Of a DNA stretch of 33,806 nucleotides, positions 7,680 to 16,309 are shown one piece after another. The notes under the pieces are model-generated. The model made no database searches. It was not told the origin of the DNA and worked only from the letters and a program-made list of their open reading frames with translations. The position numbers and the translations under genes were made by a program. Position 1 is the first letter of the stretch. Each line of letters begins with the position of its first letter. This DNA is from Nostoc sp. 'Peltigera membranacea cyanobiont' 210A (GTDB lineage: Bacteria > Cyanobacteriota > Cyanobacteriia > Cyanobacteriales > Nostocaceae), in NCBI RefSeq assembly GCF_002246015.1, contig NZ_NOLJ01000010.1, forward strand, positions 249,455-283,260. Reading direction: 5' to 3'.

Positions 7680-9125
7680 TTACCATTGAGCAAAAATTTG
7701 TTTGATCTGCTTAATTGCTTCATCAGTTGCTTGCTTTGGAGAAATTTTATCTACAATTATTCGATTAAGAGCTTTTCCCCAGATATTCTCCTCTAACACT
7801 ACGCTGTATGCCGGGTTTTGGACATAATAAAACAACCGCGTTGAACCTTCCGTCATTGTCTTGACCGCAGTTGAAACGTGTGGGTCAGCTGGGTTTTTCC
7901 AAAATGGGTCTTGCCAAAGTGTCTTAATGACAGGTAAATTACAGCCTCCAGCAGCTTTCAGATACTTACCTATCACCTGTGATTGGGTGAGATATGCAAG
8001 AAAATCCAAAGCTTTTTTCTGTTGCTGGGAATCGGCGAACAAAACGGCTTGCCGAAGTGTGAGTAGATAACGCATTGGCTTGCCGTTGGGTTTGTTGGGA
8101 AATTTTAAAATACCAAGCTTATGGCGATAGGTGTCGGGATCTTGGCGCACAGAGCAAGGAATTGAGAGCGTATTGTTAGGAGTCATTACCACCATACGGT
8201 TGAGCAAGCTGCGATTATTATCTGGATTTAACCAATTGAGTGCATCTGGTGGCACATAACCTTGTTGGTAAAATTTGGTATACCAATCTAATACCTGGAC
8301 AATTTTTTGTCTGACCTTTGGATCGTCGATCAGGAGTTTACCTTCTGAGTCGATAATTTGCACATCGTATGCTTCTAAAATATGCTCAAAAAAGATGTAG
8401 GTATCTGAAGCTCCAATAGAGAAAGGAAAACCTAACCCATAAATATTTGGTTTTTGCTGTTTTGCCCGCAGTTCGTTCTGCACTTTTTTCCAAAACTCCC
8501 AAAAACCATCCCAATCTTTGGGGATATCTCTTTCACTGCGACCTATTTGCTCTAGTAAGTCTCGCCAGTAAAAAATATGAGCCGTTGCCTGATTGATTGG
8601 AACTGCATAGTAACTTCGCTTTTTTGCAGCATTATTATAATAATTAACAGCTTGCAGAGCATATTCAGGATAAAGATTTTTGACTGGCTCAATTACATCC
8701 GTTACATCCGCTAGTTTCCCTTCCCAAGCCAGATATGGATTCAACGCTCTCTCAGCGCCGTAACTCATCATGATATCGGGTGGATTACCCGCGTGAATGG
8801 CCCTACGCGCCTTCTGCGGTAACTCATCGCCGATATAGAAGGAAAGCTTGACTTGATTACCAGTTTGTTTTTCCCAGTTGCTCACCAACTGCTTGATTGC
8901 TTCATCCTCATCGACAGTAAAACCTTTATCCCACCAAATCTTTAAAACTGTGTTGTCAGTACGGGAATGGGTGACTGAAGATTGTTTTAATTGAGAGGTG
9001 TTAGTACAAGCAATAATTATCAAGCTGAGTGTCAATATGATGAACACATATCTGCGATAATGGTAATATTGCGGCTGATTATGAAAGCCTTTAGCAATTT
9101 GACTAGCTTTTGTTTTAAATATCAT
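7680..9125 (-). CDS. Family 1 extracellular solute-binding lipoprotein
   Basis: This 481-residue protein resembles family 1 (sugar/maltose type) periplasmic binding proteins. The N-terminus has basic residues, a hydrophobic stretch and a lipobox (LIIIAC) with lipidation cysteine C40, so it should be a lipoprotein facing the periplasm. The mature part starts with LKIWWDKGF and continues through motifs typical of the family, including an IYGLGFPF region and TPNNTLSIP. It is a close tandem paralogue of the gene starting at 10622, which ends 12 bases upstream. No permease or ATPase lies nearby in the window; the next gene downstream is the hybrid kinase. Whether it feeds a transporter encoded elsewhere or presents a ligand to that kinase cannot be settled here, and the ligand is unknown. 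Confidence 0.9.
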   Translation of the reverse strand: MIFKTKASQIAKGFHNQPQYYHYRRYVFIILTLSLIIIACTNTSQLKQSSVTHSRTDNTVLKIWWDKGFTVDEDEAIKQLVSNWEKQTGNQVKLSFYIGDELPQKARRAIHAGNPPDIMMSYGAERALNPYLAWEGKLADVTDVIEPVKNLYPEYALQAVNYYNNAAKKRSYYAVPINQATAHIFYWRDLLEQIGRSERDIPKDWDGFWEFWKKVQNELRAKQQKPNIYGLGFPFSIGASDTYIFFEHILEAYDVQIIDSEGKLLIDDPKVRQKIVQVLDWYTKFYQQGYVPPDALNWLNPDNNRSLLNRMVVMTPNNTLSIPCSVRQDPDTYRHKLGILKFPNKPNGKPMRYLLTLRQAVLFADSQQQKKALDFLAYLTQSQVIGKYLKAAGGCNLPVIKTLWQDPFWKNPADPHVSTAVKTMTEGSTRLFYYVQNPAYSVVLEENIWGKALNRIIVDKISPKQATDEAIKQIKQIFAQW

Positions 9126-9137
9126 CTTTATAAAAGC

Positions 9138-10622
9138 TTACTGCCATTGGTCAAAAATTTGCTTAATTCGTGCGATCGCTTCATCAGCTGCTTGCTCTGA
9201 AGAAATTTTATCTACAACAATTCGATTGAGCGCCTTACCCCAGACATTATCTTTTAAAACCAAGCTATAAGCTGGGTTTTGGACAAAATAAAATGGGCGA
9301 GTTTCTCTGTTGAGAAATATATTAATGGCAGCTGAGAGATAGGGATCTTTGGAATTTTTCCAAAAAGGATCTTCCCACGCCGATGTTAAAACTGGTAAAT
9401 GACGACCTCCAGAAGCCTTGAGATAATTTCCCATCACTTCTGGTTGTATTAAGTATGCAAGAAACTCCTTAGCTAGTTTCTGTTTCTGAGAATCGGCAAA
9501 TAAAAACGCTTCCTTAACCGTAATTAAGTAGCGCATTGGCAAACCATTGAGTTTATTTGGAAACTCTAAGATACCAAGCTTTTGATAATATGTATCAGGG
9601 TTTTGCCGCACAGCAGCAGGAATTGAAAGCGAGTTGTTAGGAGTCATAACCACGCTTTGATTGAGTAAGCTACGATTATTATCTGGATTCAACCAATTTA
9701 TAGCATCTGGTGGGACGTAGCCTTGCTGATAAAAATTTGTGTACCATTTTAAGCTGTTAATAATACCTTGACGCACTTTCGGATCGTCAAGGAGCAGTTT
9801 ATCCTTAGAATCTAAAATTTGCACATCGTATGCTTCTAAAATCTGCTCAAATAAGTAGTATGTATCAGCAGAACTAATGCCGAAGGTAAATCCTAAGCCA
9901 TAAATATTCTGTTTTTTATCTGGTATTTGTTTTGTCCGCAAGTCATCCTGTATTTGTTTCCAAAGCTCCCAAAAATCATCCCAATCTTTTGGTATATCAC
10001 TTTCTTTACGACCTATTTGCTTTAGCAAATCTCGCCAGTAGAAAATATGAATAGTTGCTTGGCTCATTGGCAGAGCATAATAGCTTCGCTTTTGAGTAAC
10101 GTTGTTATAAAACTGAACACTTTTGAGGATTTTTTTCGGGTAAAAACTTTTAAGTGGCTCAATTACATCTGATACATCTGCTAGTTTGCCTTCCCAACTT
10201 AAACGGGGAATAATTTCTCGATCGGCAGTATAACTGGTAACAATATCAGGTAGGTTGCCAGCCTGAATTTCTCTTTGAATCTTCCGTGTTAGCTCATCTG
10301 TGGAATATAAAGAAAGCTTTATTTTGTTGCCAGTTTGTTTTTCCCACTCGCTAACTAGTTGCTTGAGGGCTTCATCTTCTTCCTGAGTAAAACCTTTATC
10401 CCACCAAATCCTTAAATCGGTAGTTTCACTGGATAACTTATTAAATGGAGAAGGGGAGGATTGATATGTGTTAGTGCAAGCAACAATTATCAAGCAGAGG
10501 ATTAATGCTATGAGTGCGTAGCGACGGTTGGTTAGTCTTGGTACTACGCTAAAAGCTTCTTTAGCTCTCTGCTGACTCTTCAAGACTTGAGTAATCTGAC
10601 TGGCTTTTTTTCTGGACACCAC
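9138..10622 (-). CDS. Family 1 extracellular solute-binding lipoprotein, tandem paralogue
   Basis: This 494-residue lipoprotein has a lipobox (LCLIIVAC) with C49. It aligns with the downstream protein along its full length: both have WWDKGFT near the mature N-terminus, SYYA(V/L)P, FYWRDLL, WYT(K/N)FYQQGYVPPDA, NPDNNRSLLN and an ending near DEAI-x-(Q/R)-IKQIF. The first residues (ASQI) also agree, so the pair arose by whole-gene duplication. The start is GTG at 10622, with a second GTG at 10619; neither has a strong ribosome site. The 12-base gap to the next gene implies co-transcription, with this gene first and the hybrid kinase third. The ligand is unknown, probably a sugar or related solute by family. 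Confidence 0.9.
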   Translation of the reverse strand: MVSRKKASQITQVLKSQQRAKEAFSVVPRLTNRRYALIALILCLIIVACTNTYQSSPSPFNKLSSETTDLRIWWDKGFTQEEDEALKQLVSEWEKQTGNKIKLSLYSTDELTRKIQREIQAGNLPDIVTSYTADREIIPRLSWEGKLADVSDVIEPLKSFYPKKILKSVQFYNNVTQKRSYYALPMSQATIHIFYWRDLLKQIGRKESDIPKDWDDFWELWKQIQDDLRTKQIPDKKQNIYGLGFTFGISSADTYYLFEQILEAYDVQILDSKDKLLLDDPKVRQGIINSLKWYTNFYQQGYVPPDAINWLNPDNNRSLLNQSVVMTPNNSLSIPAAVRQNPDTYYQKLGILEFPNKLNGLPMRYLITVKEAFLFADSQKQKLAKEFLAYLIQPEVMGNYLKASGGRHLPVLTSAWEDPFWKNSKDPYLSAAINIFLNRETRPFYFVQNPAYSLVLKDNVWGKALNRIVVDKISSEQAADEAIARIKQIFDQWQ

Positions 10623-10835
10623 ACTTATAGAGCTTATATTTAAACTGAATACATATACTCAATTTAAGGCTTTTTGTTGCTCTCTCAATAATTTACAAGC
10701 GATCGCTCTTAAAAGAGATGGGTAACTGCTTGCTCTTGGATAAGACGGAGCGCGTTAGCAACACATCGCCTCGCCATTTACACCGATTGGAATAATTATT
10801 GTACCGCGTGGTTTAATAATTCCATTGATAAATCA

Positions 10836-10867
10836 AATGCGAGGTGCTGAATATAACACCTCGCATT
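10836..10867 (-). terminator. Stem-loop terminator downstream of the RTX-type gene
   Basis: An 11-bp perfect stem (AATGCGAGGTG with CACCTCGCATT) closes a 10-base loop. It lies about 35 bases beyond the stop of the calcium-binding repeat gene on the minus strand. On that strand the stem is followed by TTTGATTTAT, a weak T-rich tract, so termination is likely but not textbook. Confidence 0.6.
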
Positions 10868-10900
10868 CTGAAGATTTCTATTTGACTGTAGGGTTGAGGA

Positions 10901-13711
10901 TTAAACAACTAGCAAGTTATTTTGACTTAGTGACACTCCACCAGATAGTTGTGCAAATTGTACCTGAGCAAATCCACCCGCACTGCCATCTTGGTCAAAA
11001 TATAGTGCGCCTGTAGTATTGTTATAGATAAATCGCTGATTGCTCGTTGTTGCAGATGCTCCAAGAGTAAAAGAGCTAGCTGAGAGTAAACCTGATGATA
11101 ACGCGCCACCAAAACCAGCAGCCGATACCTGAATCAGTTCATTAGTCACGTTGAAGTTATAAATACTATCAACGCCTTCACTGAAACTATTGAAAACAAA
11201 TGTATCAGTACCCGTTCCTCCATAAAGGTTATCATTACCTTTGCCACCTCTGAAGGTGTTTTTACCAGAAGCGCCAGAGGCTGTGAGAGTATCATTACCA
11301 TCGCCTCCATCCAGTAGATTATTGCCTGATGAATAGTCAACAATCAAGCGATCGTCATTAGCACCACCATTGAGCGTATTATTCCCAGAGACAGTATAAG
11401 CTCCGTAGGAGGAATATAAGGAGGCTGAACCAGCGGCTGTCAGAGTATCATTGCCATCGCCCCCATTCAGTAGGTTATTGCCTGATGAATAGTTGGTAAC
11501 TAAGTTATCATCACCAGCGCCACCATTGAGGGTATTTTTACCAGAGATAGCATCAAGAGAAAAATTGCCTCGGTAGTCGTCATAGGAGCCAGAGACATCA
11601 AGAGAATCATTATCATCACCACCAGAGAGCAAATTATTACCATTTGAATAGTCAGCACTCAAATAATCCTTACCTGCACCGCCGAGAATCGTGTTATTTC
11701 CACGTCCCCCAGCGAGGGTATCGTTGCCATTGCTCCCCACAATCAAATCATCGTATTCTGTACCTGAGATATTTAATTGTTCGATATTCTTGTAGCTCAC
11801 CTGATTCGGGCCTGCTGTAATCGAACCAGCATTAGTAGCAGCATTGAATGTCGAAGTGATTCCCTGGCCGATGGAATAGTTATAGAAGGACAACAAATCG
11901 TCACCTTTCCCTCCATCTATGGTATCTTTGCCGCGATCGCCTCCGGTGAGTGTATCATTGCCATTGCCACCTACAATCAAGTCATTGTAGGCTGTACCTG
12001 AGATATTTAATCGTTCAATATTCTTGTAGCTAACCTGATTCGTACCTGATGTAATGGAGCCAGTGTTAGTAACAGCATTGAATGTCGTTGTGATTCCCTT
12101 ACCGTCGCTAGAATTACTGTAATAATAGCCTTCCAATAAATCATCACCTTTTCCGCCATCGATAGTATCATTGCCACTACTACTCCCGTAGAGCGAGATA
12201 GTATCGTTGCCATTACTCCCCACAATCAAGTCATTGTAGGCTGTACCAGAGATATGTAATCCTTCGATATTCTTATAGTTAATCAGATCATTGCCCGCCC
12301 TAATGGAGCCAGTGTTAGTAGCAGCATTGAATGTTGAAGTGATTCCCCCACTAGGATAGATATACGAAACGCTCAACAAATCGTTACCTGTCCCCCCATC
12401 TACTGTTTGAGTCGCTAAGGAAGGTGGAGAAGTATATAGGACGAAAGAGAAGGAATCATTACCATTCTCTCCATTGAAAATGTTATTACCAAACCTACCC
12501 TCGGCTTTTTTGTCGTCGTAGTAGCCAGAGGCAAAGAAAGAATCATTACCATCCCCCCCATTGAGGATGTTATCGCCTGTTGAATAGTTAACACTCAATT
12601 GATCGTCACCAGCACCACCATTGAGAGTGTTATCACCGGAGGTAAAAGAGGCGGAATAGTCGTATTCGCGAGAGGCGCTAAGAGAATCATTGCCATCTCC
12701 TCCATTGAGGATGTTATCGCCTGTTGAATAGTTAGCATCTAATTGATCGTCACCAGCACCACCGTTGAGGGTGTTATTGCCATCTGTCTTAGACGCAGAG
12801 AGATTATCATTGCCATCTTCTCCATTGAGAATGTTATCGCCTGTTGAAGAGGTAGCACTGAATTGATCGTTACCAGCACCACCGTTAAGGATGTTATCGC
12901 TGGTTGAATAATCAACATTCAAGTAATCGTTACCTTCACCGCCAAAAATCGTATCATTGCCATAATTTAAATCATTGCCACTACTGCCTCCGAAGAGTAA
13001 ATCGTTGCCATTGCTCCCGACAATAAAATCAGCGTAGGTTGTACCTCTAATTTCTAATTGTTCGATATTGTTGTAGTTAATCCGATTTGTGCCAGACCTA
13101 ATTGAGCCACTGTTAGTAGCAGCATCAAAACTCGAAGTGATTGCTTTAGTAGCACGGGTGTAATATACAGACAAGTAATCCTGACCTGTTTCTCCATTTA
13201 CACTTTGAGTCGTTAAGGAATAGGGGGCAGTTTTTGAGGCGGACAAATAGAACGTGTCATTACCAGCGCCTCCATTTAGAGTGTTTCTACCCCGGACTTC
13301 ATCAGCGTAAAAGGAATCATCGCCGTCTTTGCCTGAAACTGTATTGTTGCCAGCAGAATAGCTAATATCAAGGTAGTCATCCCCTACATCTCCACTGAGG
13401 ATGTTATTTCCAGAAGAATAGGAAGCATCAAGGGTATCATTTCCCTCATCACCCCGCAGCAGGTTATTACCAGTACCACCACGTAGGGAGTCACTACCCG
13501 TACCACCACGGAGAGAGTCGTTATCCGTACCACCAAGGAGAGTATCATTGCCTGCACCACCAATGAGGGTATCATTTCCGGCATCACCGCTTAAAAGGTC
13601 GTTGCCATTTTTGCCATCGATGATATCATTACCTACCTTAGCGTTGATTGTATCTGCATCCTGAGTACCCAGTAGAGTATCCTTACCGTTGGTTCCAATG
13701 ATATTCACCAT
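10901..13711 (-). CDS. RTX-type calcium-binding repeat protein, probably secreted
   Basis: This protein of about 936 residues is built almost wholly of glycine- and aspartate-rich nonapeptides (GGxGNDxLx), which fold into calcium-binding beta-rolls in RTX proteins. It has no Sec signal, as expected for type I secretion. The C-terminal 100 residues (from GTDTFVFNSFSEGVDSIYNF) resemble the C-terminal segment common in cyanobacterial RTX proteins and likely hold the secretion signal. Four longer modules near residues 195, 460, 542 and 620 repeat a (S/T)TFNAATN-GSI-NIE-L-I-GT-Y-DLIVG theme. I chose the ATG at 13711 because GGAAGG precedes it by 8 bases; a GTG at 13720 would add three residues. 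There is no enzyme domain and no type I exporter nearby. The function is unknown; a surface or matrix role is plausible. Confidence 0.9.
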   Translation of the reverse strand: MVNIIGTNGKDTLLGTQDADTINAKVGNDIIDGKNGNDLLSGDAGNDTLIGGAGNDTLLGGTDNDSLRGGTGSDSLRGGTGNNLLRGDEGNDTLDASYSSGNNILSGDVGDDYLDISYSAGNNTVSGKDGDDSFYADEVRGRNTLNGGAGNDTFYLSASKTAPYSLTTQSVNGETGQDYLSVYYTRATKAITSSFDAATNSGSIRSGTNRINYNNIEQLEIRGTTYADFIVGSNGNDLLFGGSSGNDLNYGNDTIFGGEGNDYLNVDYSTSDNILNGGAGNDQFSATSSTGDNILNGEDGNDNLSASKTDGNNTLNGGAGDDQLDANYSTGDNILNGGDGNDSLSASREYDYSASFTSGDNTLNGGAGDDQLSVNYSTGDNILNGGDGNDSFFASGYYDDKKAEGRFGNNIFNGENGNDSFSFVLYTSPPSLATQTVDGGTGNDLLSVSYIYPSGGITSTFNAATNTGSIRAGNDLINYKNIEGLHISGTAYNDLIVGSNGNDTISLYGSSSGNDTIDGGKGDDLLEGYYYSNSSDGKGITTTFNAVTNTGSITSGTNQVSYKNIERLNISGTAYNDLIVGGNGNDTLTGGDRGKDTIDGGKGDDLLSFYNYSIGQGITSTFNAATNAGSITAGPNQVSYKNIEQLNISGTEYDDLIVGSNGNDTLAGGRGNNTILGGAGKDYLSADYSNGNNLLSGGDDNDSLDVSGSYDDYRGNFSLDAISGKNTLNGGAGDDNLVTNYSSGNNLLNGGDGNDTLTAAGSASLYSSYGAYTVSGNNTLNGGANDDRLIVDYSSGNNLLDGGDGNDTLTASGASGKNTFRGGKGNDNLYGGTGTDTFVFNSFSEGVDSIYNFNVTNELIQVSAAGFGGALSSGLLSASSFTLGASATTSNQRFIYNNTTGALYFDQDGSAGGFAQVQFAQLSGGVSLSQNNLLVV

Positions 13712-14436
13712 AACTCTCACCTTCCTGAATTGATATTTTGAGTAACTTCAGCTATTAACTTGTTGTTAATGTTGTTTAAAAACGCACAGAAATCGCCGAG
13801 AGTTAACGCTTTCGACATACTTTTATGTCACCCTTGAGGGCTAGCAATTTTCTCGAAGATTTACCCTATTGATAAGCTTGTAAGCAGGACTTATCTAACT
13901 GACTTGAAAAAGGCAGGAGGCAGGAGGTTCAAAGTTAAAGTCTTTACCTATTCCCTATTTCCTTTTTCATTCGTTATTTGTATACCAGTAATAATGCTAT
14001 TTACGACTATCTAAGTCTTAAGCATTGTACATATTTATGAGCGTGTATTTAGGAAAACAGATGGTTTCACGCTTTTTTTATCATTCTTGATCCGCAGATC
14101 AACCCAGCCATCACTGAACAAAATGCCGAAAAATTAAGCTTGAATGCTTAAAACCAACACTTCATATTTCTTATCAAAGCGTAGCCCTACTGTCGTAAAT
14201 ATAGAGAATAATTCACTTTCGATAGGGAAAGAATTTTTATGCAATTGTTGTGGACTGTTGCCCGTGGGTGTGTAGCTTAAAAATAAGAAACATCTAAATA
14301 ACACTTTGATAACCATATCTGAATATTTACTGAGATGTCCACACTTAAAGACATATCTTTGCATACTCTTCACATTATTTGCCGATCGGTATAATGTCAG
14401 TACTTATCTTTATGTGTTCTTCATGTCTTGATAACC
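13712..14436. other. Non-coding upstream region of the RTX-type gene
   Basis: I see no gene I would defend in these 725 bases. A 79-codon minus-strand frame at 14134-14373 has no ribosome site and no recognisable motif. Near 13912 there is a short run of the (G)GCAGGAG repeat common between Nostoc genes. The promoter of the RTX-type gene is presumably in the part nearest 13712. Confidence 0.45.
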
Positions 14437-14549
14437 ACTAGTACCGCAAGGCGGAATTAAAAATTAAAAATTAAAAATTAAAAATTAATACAGCGTAAGC
14501 ATTTCATTGGTTTTGAATGGGTGGTTTATTTACGCCGTGCTGTACTAGT
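14437..14549. mobile_element. MITE-like element with ACTAGTAC inverted ends (113 bp)
   Basis: The two ends read inward as ACTAGTACCGCAAGGCG and ACTAGTACAGCACGGCG, matching at 15 of 17 positions. The element has no coding capacity. It contains a tandem run of the 7-base unit ATTAAAA at about 14455-14487. The structure fits a small non-autonomous element or dispersed intergenic repeat. I see no second copy in this window and no clear target duplication. Confidence 0.55.
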
Positions 14550-14697
14550 AACTCAGAATGCAGCAGCTAAATAGCAGCTAAACAGTTGTTTGATTTACTC
14601 GTGTAGCGTGTCGTCCCCCTAGTAGACAAGCAAGCTGTAAGAGTTTTTTAAATCTGGGGTTATGCTGCGAGGTTCTGACGACCAGTTACAGGAGTTG

Positions 14698-14760
14698 AAA
14701 GCGATGCCTACGGCAACCCGTTCGCGTAGCGTCTCCGACAGGAGAAGCGGGAACGCACTG
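14698..14760. repeat. Nostoc-type short dispersed repeat
   Basis: The segment contains GCGATGCCTACGGC followed by CCCGTTCGCGTAGCGTCTC. The second part recurs in inverted orientation at 23615-23644, and the first recurs inverted near 32287-32318. It lies in a 68-codon open frame (14662-14868) that I do not trust as a gene. Confidence 0.6.
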
Positions 14761-15101
14761 GAGCATTGGTATGACTATCTCCCAAACAAACATACCCGCG
14801 TAGTCCGTCCTAGCGATCGCACAGAAATTACTGAGGACGGTGGATCTGAAACTGGGCTATATTGGTAGGCTTTGAACAAAAATAGATTTTTATAAAAAAT
14901 AACAGTCGCCAGGGAATGAAAGCGTATTAAATAATGGATTTCTTTGACCATGCCAATCTAAACAAGAATGCAATATCAATATATAGATAAGACCTTAACG
15001 TAGTATAAGACTGTAGTGGCATCTCTGCACGCGATCTGTTTGAGATTGTCACGCACAAACCCTGATTATTTCAAGGTTCGTGCGATCGCAAACGAAGAGT
15101 C
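14761..15101. other. Non-coding stretch before the third MITE-like element
   Basis: No convincing gene or RNA is visible. A weak inverted repeat (GCACAAACCCTG with CAAGGTTCGTGC, two mismatches) lies near 15053-15083, next to a HIP1 octamer. The tail of the doubtful 14662-14868 frame also lies here. Confidence 0.4.
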
Positions 15102-15207
15102 ATATCATGTCCGGCTAATTAATTATAATTCCCTTTCTCTATGCAGAAATCCCAAAAACTCATCCCCTCTGCGGTCTTAATGATAAGTCTTTAACCAGAC
15201 ATGATAT
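15102..15207. mobile_element. MITE-like element, copy C (106 bp)
   Basis: The left end, ATATCATGTCCGGCTAATTA, is nearly the same as the end of the copy at 15958. The right end, read inward, is ATATCATGTCTGGTTAAAGA. The inner sequence differs from copies A and B, which is common when non-autonomous elements keep only their ends. No coding capacity. Confidence 0.65.
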
Positions 15208-15414
15208 TCAATGGTGCCCCTACGGGCGTACCTCACGTAAACGAGAACTGCTATAAATAAATGTAAAGAATAAGTTGGCATTGCATAAACTTTGCTTTCT
15301 AGCTTGATGAATTAACTAAGAAGCTAAAAAGTTGAAGGTACAAGATTGAAAATATCTTGTTATCTCCTTAATTAGTTGATTCAACAAGAACATAGTTCTT
15401 TTACAGGAGAAAAA
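15208..15414. other. Upstream region of the small conserved gene
   Basis: This AT-rich non-coding DNA presumably holds the promoter of the gene at 15415. An AGGAG lies 5 bases before that gene's ATG and decides the start. No other feature is visible. Confidence 0.4.
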
Positions 15415-15780
15415 ATGAGTACATTAGAGCAAAGTCTTAGTCAATTTCGAGCTTTACCAAAACCAGAGTCATCTCGATTAATTGACTTTGAAGAAGCAGA
15501 AATTCGTCCTGGTATAGTAAGTGGCACTTATATTTTAGTTGTCAGAGGGACGAAACCATACTTGAATTTGGAAGTGAATCTTGTACCACTTGTATACGTC
15601 CAGCAACCTGAATATTGGGGAGTTGAGGTCGTTGGCACTTTGCCCGGAATCGGACTACCAGCTACCGCACCTTATACAGTTTCTCTGCCAGTAGACGGTA
15701 TTCGTGGCAAACAAGGTATTGAAGTTATTGGTGCTAATGGTTCCAAGCAACTGCCTTTTCTAGATGTTAAGCATTCCTAA
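15415..15780 (+). CDS. Hypothetical protein, 121 residues
   Basis: I do not recognise this protein. It has no signal peptide or membrane helix, so it should be soluble and cytoplasmic. It is rich in short beta-like stretches alternating with proline and glycine turns (GTYILVVRG, LEVNLVPLVYV, YWGVEVVGTLPG, YTVSLPVDG, GIEVIG), which suggests a compact beta fold. The start at 15415 is supported by AGGAG five bases upstream; a TTG at 15376 would extend it by 13 residues without a ribosome site. It stands alone in repeat-rich DNA, and a strong stem-loop lies about 95 bases after the stop. The good ribosome site and even composition argue that it is a real gene. Confidence 0.75.
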   Translation: MSTLEQSLSQFRALPKPESSRLIDFEEAEIRPGIVSGTYILVVRGTKPYLNLEVNLVPLVYVQQPEYWGVEVVGTLPGIGLPATAPYTVSLPVDGIRGKQGIEVIGANGSKQLPFLDVKHS

Positions 15781-15875
15781 TTCCCGATATGAATATGTGT
15801 AGAACCACCATCTTAAAAGCTGTTACAAAAGCTTAAAAATCGCCCGAAAATTTATTTTCAGGCTAAAAGCTCAAG

Positions 15876-15921
15876 TTGGTTTAAACGGACTAAGAATATT
15901 TGATTAGTCCGTTTAAACCAA
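15876..15921. terminator. Strong 18-bp stem-loop, possible bidirectional terminator
   Basis: TTGGTTTAAACGGACTAA at 15876-15893 pairs perfectly with 15904-15921, closing a 10-base loop. It lies 95 bases after the small plus-strand gene and about 390 bases beyond the end of the minus-strand kinase gene. The following bases are only mildly T-rich, so it may be a terminator or a palindromic repeat. Confidence 0.5.
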
Positions 15922-15957
15922 TTCTTGCTATTAGAGGTTGTTTGAAAAGTCTAATTT

Positions 15958-16151
15958 ATATCATGTCCGCATAATTAGTTATGCTAACCACAGTCATTGC
16001 ACCCCACACGCCAGTCGCTCATGGGGGAAACCCCCAAGACCGCGCTGGCTCCCCTTAATCCCCTCCCCGCTCTTCGGGAGGGGAGACAAAGCGTAGCTTT
16101 GGCGGGGGTGGGGTTCTTCAGGTTTAATAAGCAATTAAGCGGACATGATAT
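15958..16151. mobile_element. MITE-like element, copy B (194 bp) with an inner repeat insertion
   Basis: The ends read inward as ATATCATGTCCGCATAATTA and ATATCATGTCCGCTTAATTG. Flanking inner parts (CAGTCATTGCACCCCACA and TTTAATAAG) match copy A. Between them copy B carries about 100 extra bases made of GC-rich palindromic units, including CCCCTCCC...GGGAGGGG around 16062-16084. This looks like a repeat nested inside the element. Confidence 0.7.
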
Positions 16152-16309
16152 TACGCAAAGTCTCCAACGCCACTTGCTACAACGCGGGGAACCCGCGCAA
16201 CGCAGTGGCTCCCCAACCTACAATTTTTTTGCAACACTTTAGCCTAGACAGTCCATTACAAGACTACCGAGATTTTTTCAGAAATCAAATATGATTCCTA
16301 TAGGTAGAG
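16152..16309. repeat. Short dispersed repeat and spacer downstream of the large kinase gene
   Basis: A unit resembling part of copy B's insertion (CGCGGGGAACCCGCGCAACG, followed by CAGTGGCTCCCC) lies at about 16176-16216. The rest is spacer before the end of the minus-strand kinase gene. No terminator with a T tract is visible. Confidence 0.45.

Noticed and set aside
14134..14373. 79-codon minus-strand open frame
   Set aside because: It has no ribosome site, no recognisable motif and uneven composition, and lies in spacer DNA upstream of the RTX-type gene.
14662..14868. 68-codon plus-strand open frame
   Set aside because: About a third of it is a Nostoc short dispersed repeat, it has no ribosome site, and it matches nothing I know. 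It could be a repeat-invaded fragment, but I cannot support a gene.
15997..16242. 81-codon plus-strand open frame
   Set aside because: It lies within MITE-like copy B and the adjacent repeat; the reading frame is a by-product of the repeats.
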